DNA of 64,000 nt from JABDIP01 sp965250245 (GCA_965250245.1 OZ252296.1:2046001-2110000), one strand, 5' to 3'; counted from the stretch's first letter, positions 17,109 through 25,797 are shown. The notes: a model not told the origin generated them from the sequence alone. Translations and numbers: made by a program.

Positions 17109-18659
17109 CTAGCTCCGGATGCGGAAGCCCACCGCTTCGCGGTCGGAAACGCCGGTGTTGCGCACCACCACATCCGCCAGCCCATGCGTCGCATCGATGA
17201 TGGCGCGGCCTTCCGGGGCGAAGGTGTCGGGGTGGTTGAACACCGCCTCCGACAGCAGCGGGTTGGTCAGGGCCTGGGTGAAGGCGTCGTTGGCGACCAT
17301 GGTGCTGAGCAGGTCGCCCATCATGTCGGCCGGCGCGTAGTCCTCCGCGAAGATGCCGATGAACCATTCCAGCCGGTTGATGTCGCCGTAGAGGGCCTTC
17401 AGCGTCGCGGCCTTGGCCGGATCGCCGGTCAGGGCTTCGAAGCTGGTCACCGGGTCGAGACCGTAATGCTTCCGATAGGCGTTGAAGGGGGCGAGCTGGC
17501 AGCCACGCGCCATGTCCAGGCTGACCTTCTTCACATCCTCCAGGAAGGGCGCGGTGTTGCCGATGCCGATGCGGCCCGCCAATTGACGCGAGGCGTCAAG
17601 CAGCACCTGATCGATACCGACCTCCAGCAGCCAGGCATTGTTGCGGCGCAGGGCCTTGGAATCGCGGGCGACCGCCCGGTCGCCGAACCACACCGTGGCC
17701 GGGATCAGGTCGTGCCAGCGATAGAGCAGGGCGAATTCCACCGCGATCCAGTTGGTGCGGTACCAGCGCTCGCGCTCCGCCATGCCGGGCACCGCCTCCA
17801 GCCGGAAATCCACCGGCGCGATGTGCACGATGTAGTCGCTGATGACGATCTTCAGCAGCAGCACGATGGTGACGTTGCGGGCGGTCTGGAACAGCCGCTC
17901 GTCGTCCCAATCGGGATGGGCCGCCTGCAGCATCCCGGCGATGCGGTTGTGCTCGCGCAGGAACAGCGTGTTCATGACCGTGTTGCCGATGGTGGAGTTG
18001 CCGTGCTCCAGCCCGACCGCGAAGGCGTTGAGCTTGTGCTCGTCGGTCGCGGAGCGGAACACCCGGGCGAGATTGTCCGGGGTGTAGAGCCCGTCGAATT
18101 CCGGCTTCACCGCGGGGCCGTCCGGGGTCTCCTCGAACAGGCTGGCCGGGAATTCCTCGCCGCCGATCTGCTGGTTCTTCAGCCGGCCGCCGGTCATGGC
18201 GCGCAGCATGGTCGTCTGGACTTCGCCGGTGCCGTAGATCTGGCACAGGTCGATCTCGTGGTTGCTCTCGTTCTCGGCGAAATCCTGCTCCTCGGGCTTC
18301 TTCCACTTGGTGCGCAGGAAGCTGTCGGTGAACCATTGCGCGAAGAACGGGAACAGCAGGCTGGTGTCGGTCGCGCGGACGTCCTCGGTACGCTTGAACA
18401 GCGCGTTGACCTCGGCCACCGGCGGCAGCGAGGCGGTGTAGTCCGGCTCCGGCGGCAGATGCCGGCCCGAATAGCGCCGGTCGGTCAGCCCGCGCCAGGT
18501 CGGGTAGGGTGCCGCCATGGAGAGCGGCCGCGGCCGTGCCGCCGCAGCGTAGGCGTATTTGTTGATCAGCTTGCGATTGATGAACCGGTGCAGCGGCGGG
18601 ATCGCGTTCACCACCTTCACCAGCCAGCGCTTCAACCGCGCCCCGAACGACTCGTCCAT
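17109..18659 (-). CDS. cyclooxygenase-like (animal-type) heme peroxidase
   Basis: 516 residues. Several blocks match prostaglandin-H synthase: TSLLFPFFAQWF, NHEIDLCQIYG, TLFLREHNRI (232-240), and VEFALLYRWHDLIPA (308-321). In the last block Tyr313 and His316 correspond to the radical-forming Tyr and proximal heme His of COX enzymes. In the first block the distal heme His appears to be Asp112 (FAQWFTD), so the peroxidase half may be altered. There is no EGF domain, signal peptide or obvious membrane anchor apart from a basic N-terminus. A likely role is fatty-acid oxygenation. The ATG follows AAAGGAGG. Confidence 0.87.
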   Translation of the reverse strand: MDESFGARLKRWLVKVVNAIPPLHRFINRKLINKYAYAAAARPRPLSMAAPYPTWRGLTDRRYSGRHLPPEPDYTASLPPVAEVNALFKRTEDVRATDTSLLFPFFAQWFTDSFLRTKWKKPEEQDFAENESNHEIDLCQIYGTGEVQTTMLRAMTGGRLKNQQIGGEEFPASLFEETPDGPAVKPEFDGLYTPDNLARVFRSATDEHKLNAFAVGLEHGNSTIGNTVMNTLFLREHNRIAGMLQAAHPDWDDERLFQTARNVTIVLLLKIVISDYIVHIAPVDFRLEAVPGMAERERWYRTNWIAVEFALLYRWHDLIPATVWFGDRAVARDSKALRRNNAWLLEVGIDQVLLDASRQLAGRIGIGNTAPFLEDVKKVSLDMARGCQLAPFNAYRKHYGLDPVTSFEALTGDPAKAATLKALYGDINRLEWFIGIFAEDYAPADMMGDLLSTMVANDAFTQALTNPLLSEAVFNHPDTFAPEGRAIIDATHGLADVVVRNTGVSDREAVGFRIRS

Positions 18660-18875
18660 GTTCGCCCCCTCCTTTGAAATCGGGGGACGCTAGGACCCGA
18701 CTGACACAGAAGCGACACAGGACCAGGGCAATAGGAGTTGGCCGGGATCTGTGGCCCACGCCGTGTCAGGCCGATGCGCGGTTAGACGGCAACAGGTGGT
18801 TCCGGTACCATGCGGTGTGCAACTGTTCCGGGCGGGCAGGGGGCTCCCGCGGAACCGAGGCGCGGAGGGCTTCCG

Positions 18876-19604
18876 GTGGAACCGACAGGCGACAAGCGCA
18901 AGCTGGCGGCGATCCTGGCTGCCGACATGGTGGGCTACAGCCGGCTGATGGAGGCCGACGAGTCGGGCACCCTGGCGCGGCTGAAGGCCCACCGTATTGA
19001 GCTCATCGACCCGACCATCGCCAAGAACAACGGCCGCATCGTTAAGACCACCGGCGACGGCATTCTGGTGGAGTTCGCCAGCGTGGTGGAGGCGGTGCAG
19101 TGCGCGGTCGAGATCCAGCGCCGGATGGCGCGGCGCAACGTCGAGGTGCCGGTCGACCGGCGGATCGAATTCCGCATCGGCATCAATCTGGGCGACGTTA
19201 TCGTCGAGGATGACGACGTCTTTGGTGGTGGAGTCAACATCGCCGCCCGCCTGGAGGCGCTGGCCGAGGCCGGCGGCATCTGCATCTCGGGCACCGCCTA
19301 CGACCACCTGGCCAGCAGGATCGGCGTCGACTACGAGGATCTGGGCGAGCAGAAGGTCAAGAACATCGCGACGCCGGTGCGCGCCTATCGCGTGCTGCTG
19401 GACGGCGGGACCAGCGAAGCCCCGCCTGTCTCCCGGCCGCCGCCCGCGAGGCGCCGGCGATGGGTGGTGGCGGCCATCGTGCTGGTGCTGGCGGGCGCCG
19501 CCGGCGGCTACATGGCGTGGGCCGGCGGATGGCTGATCCCTGGGGCGACGTCCGAGTCCGATGAGCGCAAGGGCTCCGACAAGCAGACCGAAGCAGCACG
19601 GTAA
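18876..19604 (+). CDS. class III adenylate/guanylate cyclase with C-terminal membrane segment
   Basis: 242 residues from a GTG at 18876 with CGGAGGG upstream. Residues ~8-165 form the cyclase domain: ILAADMVGYSRLM with the first metal Asp, KTTGDGILVEF with the second, and FRIGINLGDVIVEDDDVFGGGVNIAARLE. The linker KVKNIATPVRAYRV is typical of bacterial class IIIb-like enzymes. Most relatives continue into TPR or TolB-like domains; this one ends after one hydrophobic segment (WVVAAIVLVLAGAAGGYMAW) and a short polar tail. It makes cAMP or cGMP at the inner membrane; the input signal is unknown. Confidence 0.85.
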   Translation: MEPTGDKRKLAAILAADMVGYSRLMEADESGTLARLKAHRIELIDPTIAKNNGRIVKTTGDGILVEFASVVEAVQCAVEIQRRMARRNVEVPVDRRIEFRIGINLGDVIVEDDDVFGGGVNIAARLEALAEAGGICISGTAYDHLASRIGVDYEDLGEQKVKNIATPVRAYRVLLDGGTSEAPPVSRPPPARRRRWVVAAIVLVLAGAAGGYMAWAGGWLIPGATSESDERKGSDKQTEAAR

Positions 19605-19648
19605 CGACAAGCCCCGCCATGCCGTTCGAGGCGGCGTGACCTGGCGGG

Positions 19649-20068
19649 CTAGGTCGCCGCCTGGTCGAACACCGGCATTTCGCCGGGGAAGGCGACCCAG
19701 TGGTGCCGGTTTTCCGCCCAGACGACACGGGTCGGCCGGATGAAACCGGGATCGGAGAAGCAGCCGACCGCGATGCCGTAATGGTCCGGGCGCATGTCCA
19801 GGCTCCAATAGACCGAGGTGCCGCAATCCGGGCAGAAATGGTTGTGGAGTTTGCGGCCTTCCGCGGCGGTGCGTTCATAGCCGCTCGACCGGCCTTCGAC
19901 CGAGACCACCCGGTCCTTGCGGTAGTACGCGCCGACGCCGAACGGGCTGCCGGTGCGTCGCTGGCATTCGAAGCAGTTGCAGGCGGTGACCACGTCGGGG
20001 TCGCCAATCGCGGTGACGCTGAGCTGCCCGCAGGCGCAGGTGGCGCGGTGTTCGGTCTGGTCGCTCAC
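19649..20068 (-). CDS. GFA/CENP-V-type zinc-binding protein
   Basis: 139 residues from a GTG at 20068. The zinc ligands are visible as CACG, ACNCFECQ and FCPDCG, with GSPFGVGAYYRKD between them. This is the glutathione-dependent formaldehyde-activating (Gfa) fold; most members have unknown substrates. Upstream GGGGAT serves as the ribosome site. It is divergent from the LivG-like ATPase gene and separate from the second GFA gene near 32.2 kb. Confidence 0.85.
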   Translation of the reverse strand: MSDQTEHRATCACGQLSVTAIGDPDVVTACNCFECQRRTGSPFGVGAYYRKDRVVSVEGRSSGYERTAAEGRKLHNHFCPDCGTSVYWSLDMRPDHYGIAVGCFSDPGFIRPTRVVWAENRHHWVAFPGEMPVFDQAAT

Positions 20069-20197
20069 TTCGGATCCCCATGTCGCGGCATTTGCCAAGG
20101 CGGGTTCGAGCCTGCCTGAATCCCGGCGTCCGGTCGAGGTGGAACCCGGGCGGAACCCCTTCCGCCGCGAACCGGCCCGGTGTAAAGCTTCGCGGCC

Positions 20198-20977
20198 ATG
20201 ATCACCGTCTCCAAAGTCTCGAAATCCTTCGGCGGCATCCGCGCCGTGCGCGACTGCTCGGTTGAGGTTGCGGCCGGCTCGATCACCGGGCTGATCGGCC
20301 CGAACGGGGCCGGCAAGTCGACCCTGTTCAACATGGTGGCCGGGCTGTTCGCGCCGGACCAGGGCACGATCGCGCTGGAGGGGCGGGACATCACCGGCAG
20401 GCGCCCGCATGCCCTGTTCCACTTGGGGCTGGTCCGCACCTTCCAGATCGCCCACGAGTTCTCCCGCATGACCGTGCTGGAAAACCTGATGGTGGTGCCG
20501 CCGGAACAGCCCGGCGAGAGCCTGATGGCGGCCTGGTTGCGCTGGGGGGCGGTGCGCCGGCGCGATGCCGAGGTGCGGCGGCGGGCGGAGGAGGTGCTGG
20601 GCTTCCTGAATCTCTCCAAGCTGAAGTTCGAGCTCGCCGGCAACCTCTCCGGCGGCCAGAAGAAGCTGCTGGAACTCGGCCGCACCATGATGACCGACGC
20701 CAAGGTGGTGCTGCTCGATGAACTCGGCGCGGGGGTCAACCGCACCCTGCTGGCGACCCTCGCCACCGATATCGAGCGGCTGAACCGGGAGTTCGGCTAC
20801 ACCTTTTGGGTCATCGAGCACGACATGGACATGATCGCCCGGCTTTGCGACCCGGTCATCGTGATGGCCGAGGGCACGGTGCTGACGCAAGGCTCCATGG
20901 AGGACATCCGCAAGGACGAGCGGGTGATCGAGGCCTATTTCGGCCAGGGCGCGGCCCACCGGAAAGCCACCGCATGA
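20198..20977 (+). CDS. LivG-type ABC transporter ATP-binding protein
   Basis: 259 residues. Walker A is GPNGAGKST, the signature is LSGGQKKLLELGR and Walker B is VVLLDELGAGVN; the usual DEP here is DEL. The RTFQIAHEFSRMTVLENLMV segment and the H-loop VIEHDMDMI mark the LivG branch of branched-chain-amino-acid/amide importers. The 3' end overlaps the start of the LivF-like gene by 4 bases. No permease or binding-protein gene is adjacent, so its partners must be encoded elsewhere. Confidence 0.9.
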   Translation: MITVSKVSKSFGGIRAVRDCSVEVAAGSITGLIGPNGAGKSTLFNMVAGLFAPDQGTIALEGRDITGRRPHALFHLGLVRTFQIAHEFSRMTVLENLMVVPPEQPGESLMAAWLRWGAVRRRDAEVRRRAEEVLGFLNLSKLKFELAGNLSGGQKKLLELGRTMMTDAKVVLLDELGAGVNRTLLATLATDIERLNREFGYTFWVIEHDMDMIARLCDPVIVMAEGTVLTQGSMEDIRKDERVIEAYFGQGAAHRKATA

Positions 20978-21678
20978 GCCTGCTGGAAGCGACCGGCATG
21001 GTCGGCGGCTATGGCGGCGGCGACATCCTGAACGGCGTCGACCTCGCCGTCGACGCGCATGAGATCGCGGTCATCGTCGGCCCCAACGGCGCCGGCAAGT
21101 CGACCGCCATGAAGGCGATCTTCGGCCTGGTCACCGTGCGCGAGGGCCGCGTCGCCTTCGCCGGCGAGACCATCACCAACGCCGCGCCGGAACGGCTGGT
21201 GACCCTCGGCATGGCCTATGTGCCGCAGGAACGCAACGTCTTCCCCAACCTGTCGGTGCACGAGAATTTGGAGATGGGCGCCTTCACCCGCCGCGACGAC
21301 ATCGCGGCCGTGCTGGACCATGTCTACGCCCTGTTCCCGGCCCTGGCCGAGAAGCGCAAGCAGCCGGCCGGCGAGCTCTCCGGCGGCCAGCGCCAGCAGG
21401 TCGCCATCGGCCGCGCCCTGATGATCGAGCCGAAGTTGCTGATGCTGGACGAGCCGACCGCCGGCCTGTCGCCCAAGGTGATGGACGACATCTTCGAGCG
21501 CATCGTCGCCATCAACGGCACCGGCGTCGGCATCCTGATGGTCGAGCAGAACGCCCGCATGGCGCTGGAGATCGCTCATCGCGGCTACGTGCTCGCCACC
21601 GGCCGCAACCGCTTCACCGACACCGGCGCCAACCTGCTGGCCAACCGCGAAGTGGCGGAGAGCTTCCTGGGGGGATAG
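20974..21678 (+). CDS. LivF-type ABC transporter ATP-binding protein
   Basis: 234 residues. Walker A is GPNGAGKST, AYVPQERNVFPNLSVHENL is the LivF-type Q-loop region, the signature is LSGGQRQQVAIGRAL and Walker B LLMLDEPTAGLSP; the H-loop region reads LMVEQNARMAL. It is co-translated with the preceding LivG-like gene (ATGA overlap). The stop codon lies at the first base of a 75-bp perfect palindrome, which may act as its transcript end. Confidence 0.92.
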   Translation: MSLLEATGMVGGYGGGDILNGVDLAVDAHEIAVIVGPNGAGKSTAMKAIFGLVTVREGRVAFAGETITNAAPERLVTLGMAYVPQERNVFPNLSVHENLEMGAFTRRDDIAAVLDHVYALFPALAEKRKQPAGELSGGQRQQVAIGRALMIEPKLLMLDEPTAGLSPKVMDDIFERIVAINGTGVGILMVEQNARMALEIAHRGYVLATGRNRFTDTGANLLANREVAESFLGG

Positions 21679-21752
21679 GGGACAGCCAGTTAAGGGGACA
21701 GTATACCTAACTCAAAGAGTTAGGTATACTGTCCCCTTAACTGGCTGTCCCC
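21678..21752. repeat. perfect 36-bp inverted repeat with 3-base loop
   Basis: Arms 21678-21713 and 21717-21752 are exact reverse complements around AAA. The outer part reads GGGGACAGCCAGTTAAGGGG and the inner part ACAGTATACCTAACTC. Sequences with GGGGACAGTATACC are familiar as REP-like/MITE palindromes moved by IS200-like (RAYT) transposases, none of which is encoded here. The repeat overlaps the last base of the LivF-like gene and could also stop transcription from both sides. Confidence 0.9.
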
Positions 21753-21770
21753 GTTATTGGGTCCGGCCGC

Positions 21771-21992
21771 TTAGCGCTTCCACTTGATCTGGAATTCGAG
21801 CTCCTCCTCGCCATCGGCGCGTTCGTGCTCGATGTTGAAGATGGCGCGATCGGGGAGGTAGATTCGCTCTCCGGCCACCTGGATCTCGAAATTCTCGCCG
21901 CTCTCCAGACAATCGGCCAAACGACGCAATTTGGCGACGAACTCCGCGGTCGGATAGCCCTTCTCGATATCGCGGTCGGGTTTGGGGGCCAT
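21771..21992 (-). CDS. amphi-Trp domain protein
   Basis: 73 residues. The layout (YPTAEFVAKLRRLADCLESGENFEIQVAGERIYLP ... HERADGEEELEFQIKWKR) matches the small amphi-Trp domain: a helix, then strands, then an acidic-alternating strand ending in W. Its function is unknown. AGGAGC precedes the ATG. The gene is followed 18 bp downstream by the 36-bp palindrome. Confidence 0.75.
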   Translation of the reverse strand: MAPKPDRDIEKGYPTAEFVAKLRRLADCLESGENFEIQVAGERIYLPDRAIFNIEHERADGEEELEFQIKWKR

Positions 21993-22186
21993 GGCGTCTG
22001 CTCCTGTCTTGGAATCTAAGGCAGCCGGCCGTCGGGTCGGGCCGATGCGGCCGGACGCTAGCGCCGGTTGGTTGTGGAATTGTGACGGCCGGACGACGGG
22101 GCGCGGTTCCCATGATCCCGCCCATGCTACGCTTGGCCTCGACGAATTTGACGGAGAGGGGCCGCAAAGGGCTGCGGTAGCCGGGT

Positions 22187-23137
22187 TTGGGTATTCGCGA
22201 GACTTGGGACGAGAGCCGCCGCAAGGCGCAGGCGCTGGGAGAGGAGGTCAGGGCGCTCTCCGCCTCCAAGGCGCTGCACTGCGTCCTGCAGGCCGAGCAG
22301 TTGGACGGGCTGGAGGCCGCCGAGGTCGATACGGTGCTGAAGAAATGCCTGCTCTATTCGGAGAAGGCCATCCTATTCACCCGGCCCGTCGGCGTCTCGG
22401 CCGATTTCTTCACCATCGAAACGCGGCACGACTGCCTGCTTCACCGGATCGATAGGATCGATGTCGGCAATTCGGACAGCGGTCTGTTCATCGTGCCGCG
22501 CAAGCTTGTCCTGTCCGAGGACGATCACGATGGATCGGGGCGACCGATCGTGGAGACCGTCTTTACCGGCGACTACGAGGCCGACTACCGCAATCCCAAT
22601 GCCATGAAAGTCGGCCTGGACGATTCCTTCGTCGCCGCCCAGCTGGCGGAGGACACCCGCAGGCTGGGACCGCTGAAGCTCTGGCTGCCCTATGTCGACG
22701 GCATCGATCTGGACACGATGCTCCGGCTGAAGGCGGATGAGCATGAGGATTTCTCCCGCCTCCACTACGCCCTGAAGACCATTCTCACCCGGCTTCCGGA
22801 CGCGTCGGGCAACGACAAGGTCGTGGAGATCGGCGAGCGCATCGACCACGAGCTCAAGAGTTTCGAGGCGAAGATTGAGACGCTGAAGGCGCGATACACG
22901 ACATCGCTCGGCGAGATCACCATGGGAGCGGCCGCTCTGAGCCTCTGTGCCATGCTGCCCGAGGCGATCGAGCAGATCGTCTCGGGCATCGTCGGCGCCC
23001 ACCAGATCCGAGCCGGCACGAACCGGCTGCTCGGCGCGCGGCTCGAGAAGAGCGACCTGCGGATGTCGGATTTTCACGTCGCCTGGATGATCCAACGGCA
23101 GCGCGGCAAGGCGAGGCGTCGCAAGACCGCCCGATAG
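22187..23137 (+). CDS. hypothetical protein
   Basis: 316 residues from a TTG start (GTG/ATG alternatives are absent nearby). It is soluble-looking, with a long helical middle (IDHELKSFEAKIETLKARYTTSLGEI) followed by a weakly hydrophobic GAAALSLCAMLPEAIEQIVSGIVGAHQI stretch and a strongly basic tail (RQRGKARRRKTAR). The first half alternates charged and beta-type segments (RKLVLSEDDHDGSGRPIVETVFTGD). I recognise no family or active site. The basic C-terminus could contact nucleic acid or acidic lipid, but this is speculation. Confidence 0.65.
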   Translation: MGIRETWDESRRKAQALGEEVRALSASKALHCVLQAEQLDGLEAAEVDTVLKKCLLYSEKAILFTRPVGVSADFFTIETRHDCLLHRIDRIDVGNSDSGLFIVPRKLVLSEDDHDGSGRPIVETVFTGDYEADYRNPNAMKVGLDDSFVAAQLAEDTRRLGPLKLWLPYVDGIDLDTMLRLKADEHEDFSRLHYALKTILTRLPDASGNDKVVEIGERIDHELKSFEAKIETLKARYTTSLGEITMGAAALSLCAMLPEAIEQIVSGIVGAHQIRAGTNRLLGARLEKSDLRMSDFHVAWMIQRQRGKARRRKTAR

Positions 23138-23250
23138 AGGATCGCCGCACGGTGCAACGCTCCGCGCCCTTGCCCTTGAGCGGCAATCCGGGTCTCCCAT
23201 AGTCTGTGGCCTGTCGCCCCGGCGAACCGGGGCGGTGGGGAGGACAATCC

Positions 23251-24075
23251 ATGAAGAACATCTTCACCTGGGCCGCCAAGCCGGCCCGGCGCACCCTGAC
23301 CGTCGCCGATCTGAGGGCCGGCAAGGGCCAGCGGAAATTCACCCAGGTCACCGCCAACACGGCGGAAGAGGCGGCCGCGGCGGCCGAGGCCGGCCTCGAC
23401 ATGATCATCTGCAATTCCCAGAACACCGCGGCGGTGCGGTCCGGCAACGACACCTTGTTCCTGACCGCCGCGATCGGCCTGCCGGACTACCCGACGGAAG
23501 CCGACATCCTGCGCGAGGCGTTGCGCGCCCTGGCGCTCGGAGCGGACGCGGTCCTGACGGCCCGCAGCATGGACGTGGTCGCCATGCTGGCGAAGGAGGA
23601 GATCCCCGTCATGGGCCATCTCGGGCTGGTGCCGCGCAAGAGCACCTGGGTCGGCGGCCTGCGCGCCGTCGGCAAGACCGCCGATGAGGCCTTCGAGCTC
23701 TTCCAGCGCTTCCGCCGACTAGAGGAGGCGGGGGCGGTCCTGGTCGAGGCCGAGGTCATCCCGGGCCCGGTGATGGCCGAGATCTCCCGACGGTCCGGGC
23801 TGATCACCGTCTCGCTCGGCTCCGGCGACGGCGCCGACGTCATGTATCTCTTCATGGAGGACATCTGCGGCGAGAAGGAACACCGGCCCCGCCATGCCCG
23901 CGCCTATGCCGACCTCCACGGCCTCAGACAGCGGATCCGCGACGAGCGCATCCGCGCCCTGACGGAATTCCGCGCCGATGCGATGGGCGGCGCCTTCCCG
24001 TCCGACCGGGAAACCGTCCGCGTCGACGAGCGGGAACTGGCGGCGTTCCTGGAGCGTCTGGACGGCGCAGGATAA
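23251..24075 (+). CDS. PanB-like ketopantoate hydroxymethyltransferase homologue, divergent
   Basis: 274 residues of PEP-mutase/PanB-type TIM barrel. MGHLGLVPRKSTWVGGLRAVGKT matches the PanB HLGL...GG segment and VLVEAEVIPGPVMAEISRRSGLITVSLGSG the catalytic-Glu region. At the place of the PanB metal site (normally GDSLG) it reads CNSQN, so the metal Asp is Asn. This makes it a paralogue with a changed metal site rather than a safe PanB. The ATG follows GGGGAGG. Canonical work would be ketopantoate synthesis for coenzyme A; a different aldol reaction is as likely. Confidence 0.7.
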   Translation: MKNIFTWAAKPARRTLTVADLRAGKGQRKFTQVTANTAEEAAAAAEAGLDMIICNSQNTAAVRSGNDTLFLTAAIGLPDYPTEADILREALRALALGADAVLTARSMDVVAMLAKEEIPVMGHLGLVPRKSTWVGGLRAVGKTADEAFELFQRFRRLEEAGAVLVEAEVIPGPVMAEISRRSGLITVSLGSGDGADVMYLFMEDICGEKEHRPRHARAYADLHGLRQRIRDERIRALTEFRADAMGGAFPSDRETVRVDERELAAFLERLDGAG

Positions 24076-24155
24076 TCGCCGCGCCACTGATCAACCGAAT
24101 ATTGACGGACGACGCCTAGTGTCGTTGACCGCGGTAGATCGGGAGATCAGCGGCC

Positions 24156-24668
24156 ATGCACGCAGAGCCCAAGGACCCTGAGTTCGACGCCATCCTCCGG
24201 CTTTCACCGGTCGAACGATATGCGCATTTCCTCAGGCATGTCGTCGACTTCGACCTGGTCTGGATTCTTGAAGACGAGGACGGGCTGGTGACAATCAATC
24301 ACGAGGGCGGCGAAGTCCTTCCCGTCTGGCCTGCCCGCCGCTATGCGGAACATGCCATGACGAAGGCTTCCGGGGATTGGCCCGGTTTACGATTTGTCTC
24401 GAGCCCGCTGCGTGACTGGCTCAAGGACACGCTGGAGCCGGTGAGGGACGAGTCCGATCTGGGCATTGGCGTCTTCCCGGACGCCGATGGCGACGGCCTA
24501 TGCGTGTCGATTGCGGATATCATGGATGATCTCAAGGACGAGCTTGCGACGCGGATGGAGTCGCTGCCCGGGTACGACCCCGATGCCGGGGAGATCGATC
24601 TCGATGCATTGCTGAAACCCGCGATGCGGGCGTCGATGAAGGCCAAGCCAAAAGGCAGAATCCCTTAG
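24156..24668 (+). CDS. DUF2750-domain protein
   Basis: 170 residues. SPVERYAHFLRHVVDFDLVWILEDEDGLVTINHEGGEVLPVWPARRYAEHA matches the DUF2750 pattern (ERY-x2-F, VW-L-x-D-x-DG, PVWP). The protein is acidic and lacks a signal or membrane segment. Members include immunity-like and regulatory proteins of unknown action. It stands alone between the PanB-like and DUF2336 genes. Confidence 0.75.
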   Translation: MHAEPKDPEFDAILRLSPVERYAHFLRHVVDFDLVWILEDEDGLVTINHEGGEVLPVWPARRYAEHAMTKASGDWPGLRFVSSPLRDWLKDTLEPVRDESDLGIGVFPDADGDGLCVSIADIMDDLKDELATRMESLPGYDPDAGEIDLDALLKPAMRASMKAKPKGRIP

Positions 24669-24846
24669 TTCTTCCAAGGGGATACGGCGCGGCACCGAAC
24701 GGATTGGGGCCGGTCAATCCCAGGCCGGGACTTCAGCGCACGGTATCCGCGCGCAATTAACCATTCCCTCAACCTGTCCAGGGATGCTTGAGCCTCGTCT
24801 TCCCCTGAACGGAAACGGGCGGGCGGATCGCCGCTCGAACGCAGCC

Positions 24847-25797
24847 ATGGCCAGGCCTTCGGCACAACTCAGACAAAGCGACATCGACCGGCTGGAGGCC
24901 GACACCTCTCCGGAAGTGCGCATCGCGACCGCGACCAAGGTCTCCGCGCAGTTCCAGTCCGACGGCCTCGCCGCCGAAGAGCGGCGGATCGCCGAGGACA
25001 TCCTGCGCGGGCTGATGAAGGATGCCGAGGTCCGGGTCCGCGAGGCGCTGGCCGCCCAGCTCAAGGCCTATTCCGGGCTGCCGCATGACATGGCGCTGAC
25101 CCTTGCCCGGGACGTCGAGTCGGTCTCCCTGCCGGTGCTCGAGTACTCCGAGGTGCTGACCGACGAGGACCTGATCGAGATCGTGCGCACCGGCAGCCCG
25201 GAGAAGCAGGTGGCCATCGCCGGCCGGCCGCAGGTCTCCGCCCGCCTCGCCGGCGCCCTGATCGACACCGAGAACGAGGCCGCCGTCGCCCGCATGGTCG
25301 CCAATCCCGGGGCCGCGCTGGACGACACGCTGCTGGAGCGCACCGTCACCGAGTATGGGCATTCGGAACTCGTCTGCGGTTCCCTGGCGCGCCGGCCCAA
25401 GCTGCCGGCGGCGATCTCCGATCGCCTGATCGGCGCGGTGACCGAGCAGCTCATGAGCCATCTGGTGGACCAGAAGAAGCTGCCCACCCATGTGGTCAAG
25501 TCGCTGCTGCAGGGCGCGCGGGACCGCGCCACGATCTCCATGTTCCGCGAGGGCGTGGCGGACGACGAGCTGCGGTCCCATATCGCGCGCATGGACACCG
25601 ACGGCCGGCTGACCACCTCGCTGGCCTTCCGCGCCCTGTCGCTCGGCGACATGCGGTTCTTCGAGATGGCCATGGCGCGCCTGACCCGCCTGCCGGTGGA
25701 CAGCGCCCGCCGCCTGATCCACGACGACGGCGACCTCGGCCTGGAGGCAATCCTCCAGGCGGCCCTCACGGCACGGCGGATCCAGTCGATTAAGTAG
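24847..25797 (+). CDS. DUF2336-domain protein
   Basis: About 316 residues of alpha-helical repeats. LRQSDIDRLEADTSPEVRIATATKVSAQF, RRIAEDILRGLMKDAEVRVREALA and LEYSEVLTDEDLIEIVRTGSPEKQVAIAGR are the usual DUF2336 blocks, a family almost confined to Alphaproteobacteria. I chose the ATG at 24847 because the family starts with this L-x-x-x-D-x-x-x-L pattern; an upstream ATG at 24784 is possible. The gene converges with the AKR-RidA gene. The function is unknown; some relatives carry regulatory motifs. Confidence 0.8.
   Translation: MARPSAQLRQSDIDRLEADTSPEVRIATATKVSAQFQSDGLAAEERRIAEDILRGLMKDAEVRVREALAAQLKAYSGLPHDMALTLARDVESVSLPVLEYSEVLTDEDLIEIVRTGSPEKQVAIAGRPQVSARLAGALIDTENEAAVARMVANPGAALDDTLLERTVTEYGHSELVCGSLARRPKLPAAISDRLIGAVTEQLMSHLVDQKKLPTHVVKSLLQGARDRATISMFREGVADDELRSHIARMDTDGRLTTSLAFRALSLGDMRFFEMAMARLTRLPVDSARRLIHDDGDLGLEAILQAALTARRIQSIK

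Noticed and set aside
20100..20125. GGTTCGAGCC resembling a tRNA T-arm
   Set aside because: The flanking stem does not pair and no acceptor, D or anticodon arm surrounds it.
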